Source: Staphylococcus felis (GTDB taxonomy: Bacteria > Bacillota > Bacilli > Staphylococcales > Staphylococcaceae). Taken from it: a stretch of 64,000 nt of DNA. The notes beneath the pieces were generated by a model that was not told the DNA's origin, did no database searches, and saw nothing but the letters and a program-made list of their open reading frames with translations. The stretch spans positions 1,674,001 through 1,738,000 of the forward strand of contig NZ_CP027770.1 in assembly GCF_003012915.1 (NCBI RefSeq), in the 5' to 3' direction. Of the stretch, positions 1 through 9,664 are shown in pieces; the first letter of the stretch is position 1; each line of letters starts with the position of its first letter. The position numbers and the translations under genes were made by a program.

Positions 1-925
1 TCTGAATCGACGTGGCTATGCGTCTTTTATGTTATGTAGGGACTGTGGACACGTACCACAGTGTCCGAATTGTGATATTTCGCTAACTTATCATAAGTCA
101 AGTGACCAATTAAAATGTCATTATTGTGGTTATCAAGAACAAGCACCGATGCGTTGTCCGAATTGTGAAAGTGAACATATTCGTCAAATGGGAACAGGAA
201 CACAACGCGTAGAAGAACTATTACAACAACGCTTTCCTGAAGCGCGTATTATCCGGATGGATGTCGATACGACAAGCAAAAAAGGCAGTCACGAAAAATT
301 GTTAAATCAATTTGGAAATGGTGAAGGTGACATTTTATTAGGAACGCAAATGATTGCGAAGGGATTGGATTTTCCAAATATTACTCTTGTTGGTGTCCTT
401 AATGCAGATACTATGCTGAACTTACCTGATTTTCGTTCGAGTGAGAGAACTTTCCAAATACTGACGCAAGTTGCGGGACGTGCAGGGCGTCACGACAAAT
501 CAGGGGAAGTCATTATTCAAACGTATAATCCTACGCATTATGCAATAGAGTATGTCAAACAAGCGAATTATATCGATTTTTATCGAAAAGAAATGGCATA
601 TCGACAACTGGCAAAATATCCGCCGTATTACTTTTTAATTAGCTTTACAGTTGCGCATCAAAATATGAAAGATGTACTGCAAGCTTCGACGCATATTCAT
701 CAGCTATTAATACAACAGTTAAGTGACAAAGCATTAATTCTAGGACCATCACCTGCACCACTCTCTAGAATTAATAATGAGTATCGGTTCCAAGTACTTG
801 TAAAGTTCAAAAGTGAACCAACGCTCATTCAAATTTTAAGGTATCTCGATGATTACTATCATGAACTGTATCATAAAAAGAAATTATCATTAAAGATTGA
901 CATCAATCCCTATATGATGATGTAA
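1..925 (+). CDS. priA: Primosomal protein N' (PriA helicase), C-terminal part
   Basis: This is the last ~308 codons of the replication-restart helicase PriA. PriA binds stalled forks and loads the primosome. The frame is open from the window edge, so the N-terminus lies outside. Visible are the zinc-binding cysteines (CRDCGHVPQCPNC, then CHYCGY and CPNC) that interrupt the helicase core, and the late helicase motifs GTQMIAKGLDFPN and QVAGRAGR. The C-terminal domain follows, ending in the usual short tail. A hairpin with a T-run about 80 bp downstream probably ends the transcript. The identity is very secure; only the missing 5' part is unknown. Confidence 0.97.
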   Translation, partial: LNRRGYASFMLCRDCGHVPQCPNCDISLTYHKSSDQLKCHYCGYQEQAPMRCPNCESEHIRQMGTGTQRVEELLQQRFPEARIIRMDVDTTSKKGSHEKLLNQFGNGEGDILLGTQMIAKGLDFPNITLVGVLNADTMLNLPDFRSSERTFQILTQVAGRAGRHDKSGEVIIQTYNPTHYAIEYVKQANYIDFYRKEMAYRQLAKYPPYYFLISFTVAHQNMKDVLQASTHIHQLLIQQLSDKALILGPSPAPLSRINNEYRFQVLVKFKSEPTLIQILRYLDDYYHELYHKKKLSLKIDINPYMMM

Positions 926-1002
926 ATAGTTAGATAAAGCGTTGATTATCAGTTTTCACATGTTTTGAGACAATTGATAGAATATCGTTAAGGGCAGAAA
1001 AA

Positions 1003-1062
1003 GGGCAGATGGCTCAATAAGATAGATTTTCCAATTTATCAGTGAGCTGTTTGTCTTTTTTT
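1003..1062 (+). terminator. Intrinsic terminator after priA
   Basis: GGCAGATGGCTCA pairs, with some G-U pairs, with TGAGCTGTTTGTC across a ~25-nt loop. The stem is followed by a run of seven T. It lies between priA and the first MITE copy. Confidence 0.7.
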
Positions 1063-1103
1063 GATTAAAGGGAAGTACTCAGCTCAATATAACAGTTTTA
1101 ATT

Positions 1104-1402
1104 GGCTCTCAGTCAAATTGTACTGGTCGTATTAAATTAAGGCGTTATGCAATAATGGATTGCTTAACTCCTTTTTCGTTGTGTGATCATAAAGTCTTGA
1201 ACATTAATGCCTCTTTTAATACAACATAAATCAGTAAAATTGAGTTGGTAAAACATGCTTTATAACTTAGGGGTGTGAATAAATATAGCACATTTGATTG
1301 ATTCCTAAGCCGAGACTTCTGAGGCGCCTAGAAAAGCGAGGCTTTATGGAACAATCAAATAAATGAAATTATTTATACACCAGTCCGATTTACTATAGAA
1401 CC
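1104..1402. mobile_element. 299-bp MITE, copy 1 (8-bp target duplication)
   Basis: This is the first of three 299-bp near-identical elements (others at 14019-14317 and 34895-35193). It starts GGCTCTCAG and ends ATAGAACC. The outer 24 bases are imperfect inverted repeats (17 of 24 match, including a shared GGACTGGT core; this copy carries GTACTGGT on the left). The 8-bp direct repeat TTTTAATT flanks it at 1096-1103 and 1403-1410, which is direct evidence of transposition. It encodes no transposase. GGYTCT ends with an 8-bp AT-rich duplication fit, from memory, an ISL3-type transposase acting in trans; that assignment is inference. Inside are a terminator-like hairpin, a 30-codon reverse ORF (1164-1256) and a ~110-nt hairpin beside the right end. 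Confidence 0.9.
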
Positions 1403-1589
1403 TTTTAATTTTACTAATATCATTACAACAAAGAGGATTATTGAGCTCCTCTGACATTTTTATCATCAAAAGTAAACTATGAAAGAGGCAAATATGAAGG
1501 TCATTTGTTACGATATGAGAAAGGACATCGCATTTTATAAAAATTTAAGTTATAATATAACGATGAATTTTGATGAGGAGCGTTCCGAA

Positions 1590-2078
1590 ATGGCAATTCA
1601 AAAAATATTAACACACTACCATCCCACACTACGCCAAAGTGCAAAAGAAGTTAAAGTATTTGATGAACATATTGAAAAAGTGATACAAGATTTAGAAGAT
1701 ACAATGTTTGACGCAGAAGGACAAGCGTTAGCTGCACCACAAATTGGCATATCTGAACAGATTGCTATTGTTGATATGGAGCAAGACGGACTACTTCAAC
1801 TCATCAATCCATCTGTTGTAAGTGAATCTGAGAAGAAAACGACTGAGTTAGAAGGTTGTTTGAGTGTACCTGGACGATTTGGAGAAGTGACGCGAAGTCA
1901 AATGATCAAAGTAAAGAGTTTTGATCTTAAAGGCAATGAAGTTGAGCTCACAGCGTATGATGATATTGCGCGTATGATTTTACATGTGATAGACAATCTT
2001 AATGGGATTCTTTTTATTGATGTGATGGATCGTGAAATTTCAGATGCAGAATTGGAGGCGTATTTAGAAGATGAGTAA
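1590..2078 (+). CDS. def2: Peptide-deformylase-like protein, degenerate active site
   Basis: 162 aa, from the ATG preceded by GAGGAG at 1575-1580. The frame is open further upstream, but that part does not look like the family. Deformylases remove the formyl group from nascent Met. Motif 1 ([10 protein letters not shown]) and motif 2 with the metal-binding Cys (EGCLS) are present. The third motif, normally HExDH, reads LHVIDNLNG: the catalytic Glu is Val and the second His ligand is Asn. Deformylation is therefore unlikely. It overlaps fmt by 8 bp, the classic def-fmt arrangement. From memory, the fmt-linked paralogue in other staphylococci is also non-essential and degenerate. The 187 bp between the MITE and this gene hold a TATAAT at 1551-1556 but no clear -35. 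Confidence 0.88.
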   Translation: MAIQKILTHYHPTLRQSAKEVKVFDEHIEKVIQDLEDTMFDAEGQALAAPQIGISEQIAIVDMEQDGLLQLINPSVVSESEKKTTELEGCLSVPGRFGEVTRSQMIKVKSFDLKGNEVELTAYDDIARMILHVIDNLNGILFIDVMDREISDAELEAYLEDE

Positions 2079-3003
2079 AATAATTTTTATGGGAACACCT
2101 GATTTCTCAACACCAATTTTAGAAATGTTAATTCAAACAGAAGAAGTTGTAGCAGTTGTGACACAACCGGATAGACCTGTTGGGCGAAAACGTAAAATGA
2201 CACCACCACCTGTTAAGCGTGTCGCTGAAAAACACGGTATCCCTATTTATCAACCAGAAAAACTAGCTGGGTCAGATGAATTAAATGATTTACTAAAAAT
2301 AGAAAGCGATTTAATTGTGACGGCTGCTTTCGGTCAATTGTTGCCAGAAGTTTTACTTAATGCTCCAAAGCGAGGGGCAATTAATGTTCATGCTTCATTA
2401 TTGCCGAAATATCGTGGAGGTGCTCCAATTCATCAGGCTATTATTGAGGGCGAAAAAGAAACAGGTGTCACAATTATGTACATGGTTAAAAAGTTGGATG
2501 CGGGTGACATCATTTCACAACGTGCTATCCCTATTGAAAGAGAAGATAATGTTGGTACCGTTCACGATAAATTAAGTCAATTAGGGACAGACTTGTTGCA
2601 AGAAACATTACCAGCAGTTTTAGCAGGAACAAACGAACGTATACCACAAGATGAGGATAAAGCAACATTCGCTTCTAATATTCAAAGAGAAGATGAACGA
2701 ATTGATTGGTCTAAAGATGCTGAGACCATTTTCAATCATATTAGAGGCTTATCACCTTGGCCTGTTGCATATACAACATTGGATGAGAAAACAATGAAAG
2801 TATACGCCGCACAAATCGTAACTCGCCAAAATGGGCCTGCCGGTCAAATTATTGACGTAACGAAGAACCTTATCATTGTAGGAACAGGTTCAAATGACGC
2901 AATTGGATTATCGGAAATTCAACTTTCCGGAAAAAAACGTATGCCAGTAAGCCATTTTTTAAGTGGTGTTCAAGAGTCGCTTGTCGGAAAGGATTTAAAA
3001 TAG
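2071..3003 (+). CDS. fmt: Methionyl-tRNA formyltransferase
   Basis: 310 aa, the normal family length. The enzyme formylates initiator Met-tRNA using 10-formyl-THF. The N-terminal Rossmann-like domain contains [13 protein letters not shown], with the catalytic His near residue 107, followed by GAPIHQAI and the conserved acidic GDII segment. The C-terminal OB-like tRNA-binding domain starts around residue 205. The ATG lies inside the 3' end of the deformylase-like gene (8-bp overlap), which suggests translational coupling. The stop is directly followed by the rsmB start. No unusual feature is seen. Confidence 0.97.
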   Translation: MSKIIFMGTPDFSTPILEMLIQTEEVVAVVTQPDRPVGRKRKMTPPPVKRVAEKHGIPIYQPEKLAGSDELNDLLKIESDLIVTAAFGQLLPEVLLNAPKRGAINVHASLLPKYRGGAPIHQAIIEGEKETGVTIMYMVKKLDAGDIISQRAIPIEREDNVGTVHDKLSQLGTDLLQETLPAVLAGTNERIPQDEDKATFASNIQREDERIDWSKDAETIFNHIRGLSPWPVAYTTLDEKTMKVYAAQIVTRQNGPAGQIIDVTKNLIIVGTGSNDAIGLSEIQLSGKKRMPVSHFLSGVQESLVGKDLK

Positions 3004-4314
3004 ATGGTCAACGTTCGTGAACTTAGCTTCAATACATTAGAAGATATATGGAAAAATGAGGCTTTTAGTAATTTAAAAATCAATGAAGTTTTATCTTTGC
3101 ATCACTTGTCAAATGTCGATAAAGGGCTCTATACTGAACTCGTATACGGTACAATCAAACGTAAGTTGACACTCGACTTTTATTTAAAACCATTTGTTCA
3201 GACAAGGTTAAAAGGATGGGTAAGGCGTTTATTATGGATGAGTATTTATCAGTATGTTTATCTCGATAAAATTCCAACACATGCCATCATACATGAAGCT
3301 GTTGAAATAGCTAAAAAAAGAGGCGGAGTACAAGTAGGTAATACAGTAAACGCAATCTTAAGGCAAATGACATCTAAAGCTTTACCCGATATAAGTTCTA
3401 TTCGAGATACTCATCAGAGATTATCAATTCAATATAGCTTACCGGTATGGATTGTTAAACATTGGCAAACCCATTTTGGTCAAGAGACAACTCAAAAAAT
3501 AGCGAAACATATGTTAGAACCTGTGATGCAAACAGTACGTGTCAATCAAACGCGTATGACAGTTGAAGAGGCTGTTCGACAACTTCAATTGGAAAAGTTT
3601 GATGTTAAGCGTGATGAGGATATCGACGTATGCCTTCACGTGTCAGGCCAGCCGATTATACAATCTCAGTTGTTTCAAGACGGTTTGATCAGCATTCAAG
3701 ATAAAAGTTCTATGTTTGTTGCTGAATTAATGAACTTACAATTAGGAGATACTGTACTAGATAGTTGTAGTGCACCAGGTGGTAAAGCATGTCACATGGC
3801 AGAAATCTTAAATGGTCAAGGACAAGTTCTAGCACAAGACATTCATGATCATAAGATTAAGCTCATTCAACATAATATTGATAAACTACAGTTAAAAAGG
3901 ATTACAGCAAGGCAACATGATGCAACTCAACCGATAGAAGGCACTTTTGATAAGATACTTGTTGATGCACCTTGTAGTGGCTTAGGTGTACTTAGACATA
4001 AACCTGAAATTAAATATACAATGACACCTCAAAAAGTCGATCAATTAGTACAAATACAATTAGAAATTTTGGAAAATGTCTCTAAAAATTTAAAGGCAAA
4101 TGGGACATTAGTTTATTCAACATGTACAATAGAGCAAATGGAAAATGAAAACGTTATTTATACGTTTTTGAAGCAGCATCCTGAATTTGAATTTGCACCA
4201 TTTATCGATCCTAAGACAAAAGAGTATGTCAAAACGTTACAAATTTTACCGCAAGACTTTAATTCGGATGGATTTTTTATAACTAGAATAAGACGGAAAG
4301 GATTAATTTTATGA
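3004..4314 (+). CDS. rsmB: 16S rRNA (cytosine-967-C5)-methyltransferase
   Basis: 436 aa. It methylates C967 of 16S rRNA with S-adenosylmethionine. A NusB-like RNA-binding domain occupies roughly residues 1-140. The catalytic domain has the SAM loop [13 protein letters not shown] (~254-266), the motif [17 protein letters not shown] (~320) with one active-site Cys, and YSTCT (~370) with the second. It starts directly after the fmt stop and overlaps rlmN in an ATGA, so it belongs to the def2-fmt-rsmB-rlmN operon of translation-maturation genes. Confidence 0.96.
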   Translation: MVNVRELSFNTLEDIWKNEAFSNLKINEVLSLHHLSNVDKGLYTELVYGTIKRKLTLDFYLKPFVQTRLKGWVRRLLWMSIYQYVYLDKIPTHAIIHEAVEIAKKRGGVQVGNTVNAILRQMTSKALPDISSIRDTHQRLSIQYSLPVWIVKHWQTHFGQETTQKIAKHMLEPVMQTVRVNQTRMTVEEAVRQLQLEKFDVKRDEDIDVCLHVSGQPIIQSQLFQDGLISIQDKSSMFVAELMNLQLGDTVLDSCSAPGGKACHMAEILNGQGQVLAQDIHDHKIKLIQHNIDKLQLKRITARQHDATQPIEGTFDKILVDAPCSGLGVLRHKPEIKYTMTPQKVDQLVQIQLEILENVSKNLKANGTLVYSTCTIEQMENENVIYTFLKQHPEFEFAPFIDPKTKEYVKTLQILPQDFNSDGFFITRIRRKGLIL

Positions 4315-5405
4315 TTACTGCGGAGAAGAAAAAGAAAAATAAATTTTTACCCGACTTTGAGAAGCAATCTATTTATTCTCTGAGATTTGATGAGATGCAA
4401 GATTGGTTGAAATCACAGGGGCAACAAAGTTTTCGAGCGAAGCAAATTTTTGAATGGTTATATGATAAACGTGTTGACCAATTTGATGAGATGACAAATA
4501 TTTCAAAAGATTTGTGTCAATTATTGAAAGAACATTTTACGATGACAACTTTAAAAACAGTTGTACGCCAAGAGAGTCGCGATGGTACAATTAAGTTTTT
4601 ATTTGAGCTTCAAGATGGGTATACGATTGAAACGGTATTGATGAGACATGATTACGGTAATTCGGTTTGTGTGACGACACAAGTTGGGTGCCGAATTGGT
4701 TGTACGTTTTGTGCCTCAACTTTAGGAGGATTAAAGCGTAATCTTGAATCCGGCGAAATTGTCTCTCAAGTGTTAACTGTACAAAAAGCGCTAGATGAAA
4801 CAGATGAGCGTGTATCATCTATCGTTATTATGGGGATTGGTGAACCGTTTGAGAATTATGATGAAATGATGGACTTCTTAAAAATTGTGAATCATGATAA
4901 CAGTTTGAATATAGGTGCCCGTCACATCACTGTTTCAACATCGGGAATTATTCCGCGTATCTATGATTTTGCCGATGAATCTTTACAAATTAATTTTGCT
5001 GTCAGTTTACACGCAGCTAACAATGAGATTCGCTCCAAATTGATGCCTATAAACCGTGCATATGATGTTGATAAATTAATTGAAGCAATCGAATATTATC
5101 AAAAACAAACAAATAGACGTGTGACGTTTGAATATGGATTATTTGGTGGTGTAAATGATCAACTTGAGCATGCACGTGAGTTAGCGGGATTAATCAAGCA
5201 TTTAAATTGCCATGTTAACTTAATTCCTGTTAATCACGTACCAGAAAGAAATTATGTCAAAACACCTAAAGATGATATATTTAAGTTTGAAAAAGAGTTA
5301 AAACGTTTAGGAATTAATGCTACAATCAGAAGAGAACAAGGTTCAGATATTGATGCTGCATGTGGGCAATTAAGAGCAAAGGAACGACAAGCAGAAACGA
5401 GGTAG
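4311..5405 (+). CDS. rlmN: Dual-specificity RNA methyltransferase RlmN (radical SAM)
   Basis: 364 aa. RlmN methylates C2 of A2503 in 23S rRNA and A37 in some tRNAs. The radical-SAM cluster motif [11 protein letters not shown] lies near residue 127. The methyl-carrying Cys is in the C-terminal CGQLR segment. The remaining core ([10 protein letters not shown], the HITVSTSG segment and [10 protein letters not shown]) is intact. The start overlaps rsmB by 4 bp. prpC follows after 6 bp, so rlmN bridges the rRNA-modification genes and the phosphatase/kinase pair. From memory, loss of RlmN in staphylococci slightly alters linezolid susceptibility; nothing here suggests inactivation. Confidence 0.97.
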   Translation: MITAEKKKKNKFLPDFEKQSIYSLRFDEMQDWLKSQGQQSFRAKQIFEWLYDKRVDQFDEMTNISKDLCQLLKEHFTMTTLKTVVRQESRDGTIKFLFELQDGYTIETVLMRHDYGNSVCVTTQVGCRIGCTFCASTLGGLKRNLESGEIVSQVLTVQKALDETDERVSSIVIMGIGEPFENYDEMMDFLKIVNHDNSLNIGARHITVSTSGIIPRIYDFADESLQINFAVSLHAANNEIRSKLMPINRAYDVDKLIEAIEYYQKQTNRRVTFEYGLFGGVNDQLEHARELAGLIKHLNCHVNLIPVNHVPERNYVKTPKDDIFKFEKELKRLGINATIRREQGSDIDAACGQLRAKERQAETR

Positions 5406-5411
5406 ATCACG

Positions 5412-6155
5412 ATGCTAAAGGCAGAGTTATACACGGATATTGGACATTATCGTGAACAAAATGAAGATGCTGGTGGTATTTTTTACAATCAAACAGATCA
5501 ACAGTTATTAGTCATTTGCGATGGGATGGGTGGCCACCAAGCAGGAGAGGTGGCAGCCCGCTTTGTGGTTGATGCGATTAAAGAGCGCTTTGAGGCAGAA
5601 AATTTAATTGAAGAACATCAAGCTGAGTCATGGTTGAAACGTCTTTTACAATCAATTAACCGTGAGTTATACCTATTAGCTGAAACCAATCAATCCTATC
5701 AGGGTATGGGAACAACTTGTGTATGTGCACTTATCTATGATCATCATATGGTAATCGCCAATATTGGTGATTCACGAGCATACCTTATTAATGAAAGACG
5801 CTGTGATCAAATAACAATTGATCATACTTTTGTCAATCAATTGGTGATGCTAGGACAAATAACAAAAGAAGAAGCTTACCATCATCCAAGAAGACATATT
5901 ATTACTAAAGTGATGGGGACAGATAAATTAGTGACCCCTGATATATTCACTAAGCGCACGCACTTTTATCAATACTTACTCTTGAACTCAGATGGACTAA
6001 CAGATTACGTTAAACCTGAACAAATTCATGATATTCTCATGCACGCCAAAGATTTGAAAAGTGCTGGAGATGCATTGCTCAATGTTGCTCAAAAAGAAGA
6101 GGCAAAAGACAATGTTTCATTTATTCTCGCTGAAATCGCAGGTGATCCAGTATGA
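5412..6155 (+). CDS. prpC: PP2C-type Ser/Thr protein phosphatase
   Basis: 247 aa, also called Stp1. It is a metal-dependent PPM phosphatase that reverses phosphorylation by the adjacent kinase. Metal-binding and catalytic motifs are present: QNEDAGG near residue 19, DGMGGHQAGEVAAR at ~36-49, GMGTT near 98, IGDSRAYL and a late DNVSFI. It overlaps pknB in an ATGA (6152-6155). The equal dosage expected from translational coupling suits an antagonistic kinase-phosphatase pair. Confidence 0.97.
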   Translation: MLKAELYTDIGHYREQNEDAGGIFYNQTDQQLLVICDGMGGHQAGEVAARFVVDAIKERFEAENLIEEHQAESWLKRLLQSINRELYLLAETNQSYQGMGTTCVCALIYDHHMVIANIGDSRAYLINERRCDQITIDHTFVNQLVMLGQITKEEAYHHPRRHIITKVMGTDKLVTPDIFTKRTHFYQYLLLNSDGLTDYVKPEQIHDILMHAKDLKSAGDALLNVAQKEEAKDNVSFILAEIAGDPV

Positions 6156-8194
6156 TAGGAAGAATGATTAGTGAAAGATACGAACTGAAACAGTTACTCG
6201 GTGGCGGTGGTATGTCTAATGTTTATATGGCATGGGATATTATTTTGAATCGTAAAGTTGCACTGAAAATGATTCACATCCCACCTAATGAAAAACATGA
6301 GACGATTAAGCGATTTGAAAGAGAAGTACAGAGTACAACGCTATTAACACATGAAAATATCGTTAATGTGCTAGATGTGGGCGAAGAAGAGGATTGCTTC
6401 TTTTTGGTCATGGAATACATAGAAGGTCCAACACTCTCAGATTACATTAAAACGCATGGTCCGCTTCCACCTCAAAAAGCCGTTCAATTTTTTGAACAAA
6501 TTTTAAAAGGAATTCAACATGCTCATGAAAAAGGGATTGTTCATAGAGATATCAAACCTCAAAATATGATCATTAATCGTGATCAAGTAATTAAAATTGT
6601 GGATTTTGGAATTGCTAAAGCGTTAAGTGAAACAGCTATGACACAAACCAATCACGTTGTTGGTACAGTTCAATATTTGTCACCTGAACAAGCGAAAGGT
6701 GAAAAAACAGGAGAGCGTTCTGATATTTACTCTCTTGGTATAGTGCTCTATGAAATGTTAATAGGCTCACCACCATTTACTGGTGAAACGCCGGTAAGTA
6801 TCGCGATTAAACAAATACAAGAAACAGTTCCTAACGTCACGGAAAAGCGAAAAGATGTTCCTCAATCTCTAAGTAATGTCATCTTAAAAGCGACTGAAAA
6901 AGATCAGTCTCACCGTTATCGTTCTGTTTCTGAAATGGCACATGATACCTCAACAGCGCTTAATCAAAATCGTGCCAATGAGACAAGGTACTATACCGAT
7001 GAAAATGCGACCAAAACATTAGCAATTGATAAACAATCAATTGCTAATGCTAAGGCACAACACAAAAAGAATACAAACAAGACTGCACAAATTCCAATTA
7101 TTCCCACAAAAGAGCGTCAAAATAAGGATATGCATTATCAATCTACACCGACTAAACCTAAACGCTCCTTACGTAAAAAGATATGGTTTTCAATTATCTT
7201 TTTACTCTTATTTATAGGTTTATTTGTTTTTATGTTGGCAGCGATGACTGGGAATAAATACAGTCAAGTTCCAAATGTTATTGGACAAAATGAAGAGGAC
7301 GCCAAAAGTCAAATTGAAAAGCAGCACTTAAAAGTGGGGCAAGTGACAAGTAGTTATAGCGATGACTATGATAAAGGTCGTGTAATCAAATCATCTCCAA
7401 CGTCAGAAAGTAAAGTGCGACAGAACAGTTCAGTTGATTTAGTCGTTTCGAAAGGTCCACATATTGAAAAAATGCCGAATGTGATTGGATTACCTAAATT
7501 AGAAGCTGAAGCGAAATTAAAAGCGTTAGGCATTGAAAAGATTAATTATAATACAGCATATACAGAGAGCAATATCGCAAAAGGGAATATCGAAGCACAA
7601 AGTGTCAACCCGAATGAAAATGTTCACGTCACAAAAGATGAAGTTACATTAACAGAGTCTTTAGGGAAACAACAAGTGTATATTGGCGATTATACTAATC
7701 AATCATTTGAATCGGTCAAAAACGAGCTTGAAAATGAAGGTATGAGTGTCGTCGTAGAAAAAACGAGAAGTGACAATGATATTCCAAAAGATTACATTAT
7801 TAATCACACACCTAAGAATAAAGAAGTTGATAAAGGTGAAGAAGTACGCTTTATCGTCTCGACTGGTTCTGACAAAGAAGATCAAAAAGATAAGGAGACA
7901 CAAGATAAAGCTAACGATAATGAAAGTGACGATGCTTCAGAAGCACCAGATAAGCAGTATCAACATACGATTTCGATTCCGTATTCTGGCAAAGACGAAA
8001 AACCTCAAAAGGTAGAGATCTTTATAAAAGATAAAGATAACAACTATTCAAGCCCTTCAGAGACATTTTCAATTACGAAAAATACACAACATGCTGTTAA
8101 TCTAGTTGTAGAAGATGGAGAGGAAGCATCTTATACAGTCAAAGTTGATGGTAAGACAGTGGCAGACAATACAATTCAATATGATGATTTTTAA
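6152..8194 (+). CDS. pknB: PASTA-domain Ser/Thr protein kinase PknB/Stk1
   Basis: 680 aa. This transmembrane eukaryotic-like kinase senses peptidoglycan fragments or lipid II and regulates cell-wall metabolism and beta-lactam tolerance. The cytoplasmic kinase domain (~1-270) shows the glycine loop LGGGGMSNVY, VALK with the ATP-binding Lys (~40), the catalytic loop HRDIKPQN (~130) and DFG (~151). A basic juxtamembrane linker leads to one transmembrane helix at ~346-366. Three extracellular PASTA repeats (~370-575) each begin with a PNVIG-like or related motif. A linker rich in Asp/Lys/Glu and a final beta-rich domain ending YDDF complete it. It is slightly longer than the ~664 aa I recall for S. 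aureus, mainly in the linkers. Confidence 0.97.
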   Translation: MIGRMISERYELKQLLGGGGMSNVYMAWDIILNRKVALKMIHIPPNEKHETIKRFEREVQSTTLLTHENIVNVLDVGEEEDCFFLVMEYIEGPTLSDYIKTHGPLPPQKAVQFFEQILKGIQHAHEKGIVHRDIKPQNMIINRDQVIKIVDFGIAKALSETAMTQTNHVVGTVQYLSPEQAKGEKTGERSDIYSLGIVLYEMLIGSPPFTGETPVSIAIKQIQETVPNVTEKRKDVPQSLSNVILKATEKDQSHRYRSVSEMAHDTSTALNQNRANETRYYTDENATKTLAIDKQSIANAKAQHKKNTNKTAQIPIIPTKERQNKDMHYQSTPTKPKRSLRKKIWFSIIFLLLFIGLFVFMLAAMTGNKYSQVPNVIGQNEEDAKSQIEKQHLKVGQVTSSYSDDYDKGRVIKSSPTSESKVRQNSSVDLVVSKGPHIEKMPNVIGLPKLEAEAKLKALGIEKINYNTAYTESNIAKGNIEAQSVNPNENVHVTKDEVTLTESLGKQQVYIGDYTNQSFESVKNELENEGMSVVVEKTRSDNDIPKDYIINHTPKNKEVDKGEEVRFIVSTGSDKEDQKDKETQDKANDNESDDASEAPDKQYQHTISIPYSGKDEKPQKVEIFIKDKDNNYSSPSETFSITKNTQHAVNLVVEDGEEASYTVKVDGKTVADNTIQYDDF

Positions 8195-8205
8195 ATTATT
8201 TTAAG

Positions 8206-8275
8206 CAAGGTGTAAAATCAGTGCCTTCGTTTTACGAAACGTATACAGGCATTTTGGATTTTCACCTTGTTTTTT
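8206..8275 (+). terminator. Strong intrinsic terminator after pknB
   Basis: CAAGGTG...AAAATC...TGCC pairs with GGCA...GGATTTTCACCTTG, and six T follow. It separates the priA-pknB cluster from the P450 gene. Confidence 0.85.
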
Positions 8276-8319
8276 GATGTAGGTTATATATAGGTATGAG
8301 CTATGTAATAAGGTTTGTT

Positions 8320-8348
8320 TTGAAAGGGATGGGGTGAATAGGTTATAG
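8320..8348 (+). promoter_or_regulatory. Predicted promoter of the P450 gene
   Basis: TTGAAA (8320-8325), a 17-bp spacer and TTATAG (8343-8348), 50 bp before the start codon. An overlapping GTTT-N15-GGGTGA weakly resembles a sigma-B promoter; I do not call it as one. Confidence 0.5.
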
Positions 8349-8398
8349 TTAAATAAAGGATTGAAACATTAATATGAATGAATTTGGGGGCTTACGAA

Positions 8399-9664
8399 AT
8401 GAACAAAATACCAAAAGATAAAGGGCTAGACAATACTTTGAAAATAGTAAAAGAGGCATACACATATGTTCCTCGTCGTCTTGAAGCATTTGATACAAAT
8501 ATATTTGAAACAAGAGCATTAGGTATGAAAAAAGTCCTTGTAGTGAGTGGTAAAAAAGCAGCTGAGTTGTTTTATGATAATGAAAAGATATCTCGTAAAG
8601 GTGCATTACCTAAGCGTATTGTGAATACTTTGTTTGGTCAGGGCGCCATTCATACTACAGAGGGGAAACAACATGTTGATCGTAAAGCACTATTTATGTC
8701 GTTGATGACTACTAAAAATTTAAAATATCTCAGAGAACTAACACGTAATTATTGGTTCGCACATACACAACGTATGGAAGATATGGATGAAGTTAATGTC
8801 TATGAAGAAGCAACTTTATTATTAACAAAAATTGGATTTCGCTGGGCAGGATTAAAGCAAACGCACGAAGAAGCAGTACAGAATGCTAAAGATATGGATT
8901 TGCTCATTGATTCGTTTAGTGCATTAGGACAATCTCCCGCTGGTTATAAAAAAGCTAAAAAAGCGCGTGAACGTGTCGAAAAATTTTTAGAGCATCAAAT
9001 TAAAGCGGTACGAGAAGGTGAGCAATATGCAGCACCTAACACAGCGCTTTATGAGTTTGCGCATTGGAAAGATCTAAATGATAAGCCAATGGACTTACAT
9101 TTATGTGCAGTTGATTTAATGAATGTGGTGCGTCCTTTAGTAGCGGTCAATCGTTTTGTAAGTTATGCTGTCAAAGCCTTAATAGAGTTTGATCAAGAAC
9201 GTTTAAAGTTACAAGTGACAAAGGATCAAAATTATGCATATAAGTTTGCACAAGAAGTACGTCGAATCTTTCCTTTTGTTCCATTCTTGCCAGGTCGCTT
9301 GAAGCAAAATATTGAATTTGACGGTTATTCATTAAAGAAGAACACTTTGATTATTTTAGATGTATTTGGCACAACGCATGATCCGAAATTGTTCGAAAAT
9401 CCATATCAGTTTAACCCGAACCGTTTTGAAGATTGGGATGGTAGCCCGTTTGATTTGATTCCTCAAGGTGGAGGAGATTTCTATACGAACCACCGATGTG
9501 CAGGTGAATGGATGACAGTTATTGTGATGGAAGAAACGATTAATTATTTTGCAAATAAAATAGATTTTAGCGTGCCTACCCAAGATTTATCTGTTAAATT
9601 AGATCAATTTCCAGGTAAGGTGACAAGTGGCACAGTCATTCGTAATGTTAGACCTAGACGATAA
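8399..9664 (+). CDS. CYP152-family cytochrome P450, OleT-like fatty-acid peroxygenase/decarboxylase
   Basis: 421 aa, from the ATG 8 nt after a GGGGG ribosome site; an upstream in-frame ATG at 8378 lacks one. CYP152 enzymes use H2O2 to hydroxylate or decarboxylate fatty acids. The haem-binding Cys lies in QGGGDFYTNHRCAGEW (Cys ~367). The RP pair that holds the substrate carboxylate is Arg245-Pro246 in NVVRPLVAVNRF. Position 85 is His, in FGQGAIHT, and Phe79 precedes it. From memory, His85/Phe79/Arg245 are the residues of alkene-forming OleT from Jeotgalicoccus, whereas the hydroxylases P450-BS-beta and CLA have Gln at 85. The gene stands alone with its own promoter and lies where S. aureus has pknB directly followed by rsgA. 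The family call is secure; the product (alkene or hydroxy acid) is inference. Confidence 0.93.
   Translation: MNKIPKDKGLDNTLKIVKEAYTYVPRRLEAFDTNIFETRALGMKKVLVVSGKKAAELFYDNEKISRKGALPKRIVNTLFGQGAIHTTEGKQHVDRKALFMSLMTTKNLKYLRELTRNYWFAHTQRMEDMDEVNVYEEATLLLTKIGFRWAGLKQTHEEAVQNAKDMDLLIDSFSALGQSPAGYKKAKKARERVEKFLEHQIKAVREGEQYAAPNTALYEFAHWKDLNDKPMDLHLCAVDLMNVVRPLVAVNRFVSYAVKALIEFDQERLKLQVTKDQNYAYKFAQEVRRIFPFVPFLPGRLKQNIEFDGYSLKKNTLIILDVFGTTHDPKLFENPYQFNPNRFEDWDGSPFDLIPQGGGDFYTNHRCAGEWMTVIVMEETINYFANKIDFSVPTQDLSVKLDQFPGKVTSGTVIRNVRPRR

Noticed and set aside
1479-1589. Upstream extension of the deformylase-like protein by 37 residues
   Set aside because: The added residues do not resemble the family, the length of 162 aa from 1590 is normal, and GAGGAG stands before 1590.
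8313-8338. Sigma-B promoter for the P450 gene (GTTT-N15-GGGTGA)
   Set aside because: The -10 part matches only four of six bases, and a vegetative promoter with a 17-bp spacer overlaps it.
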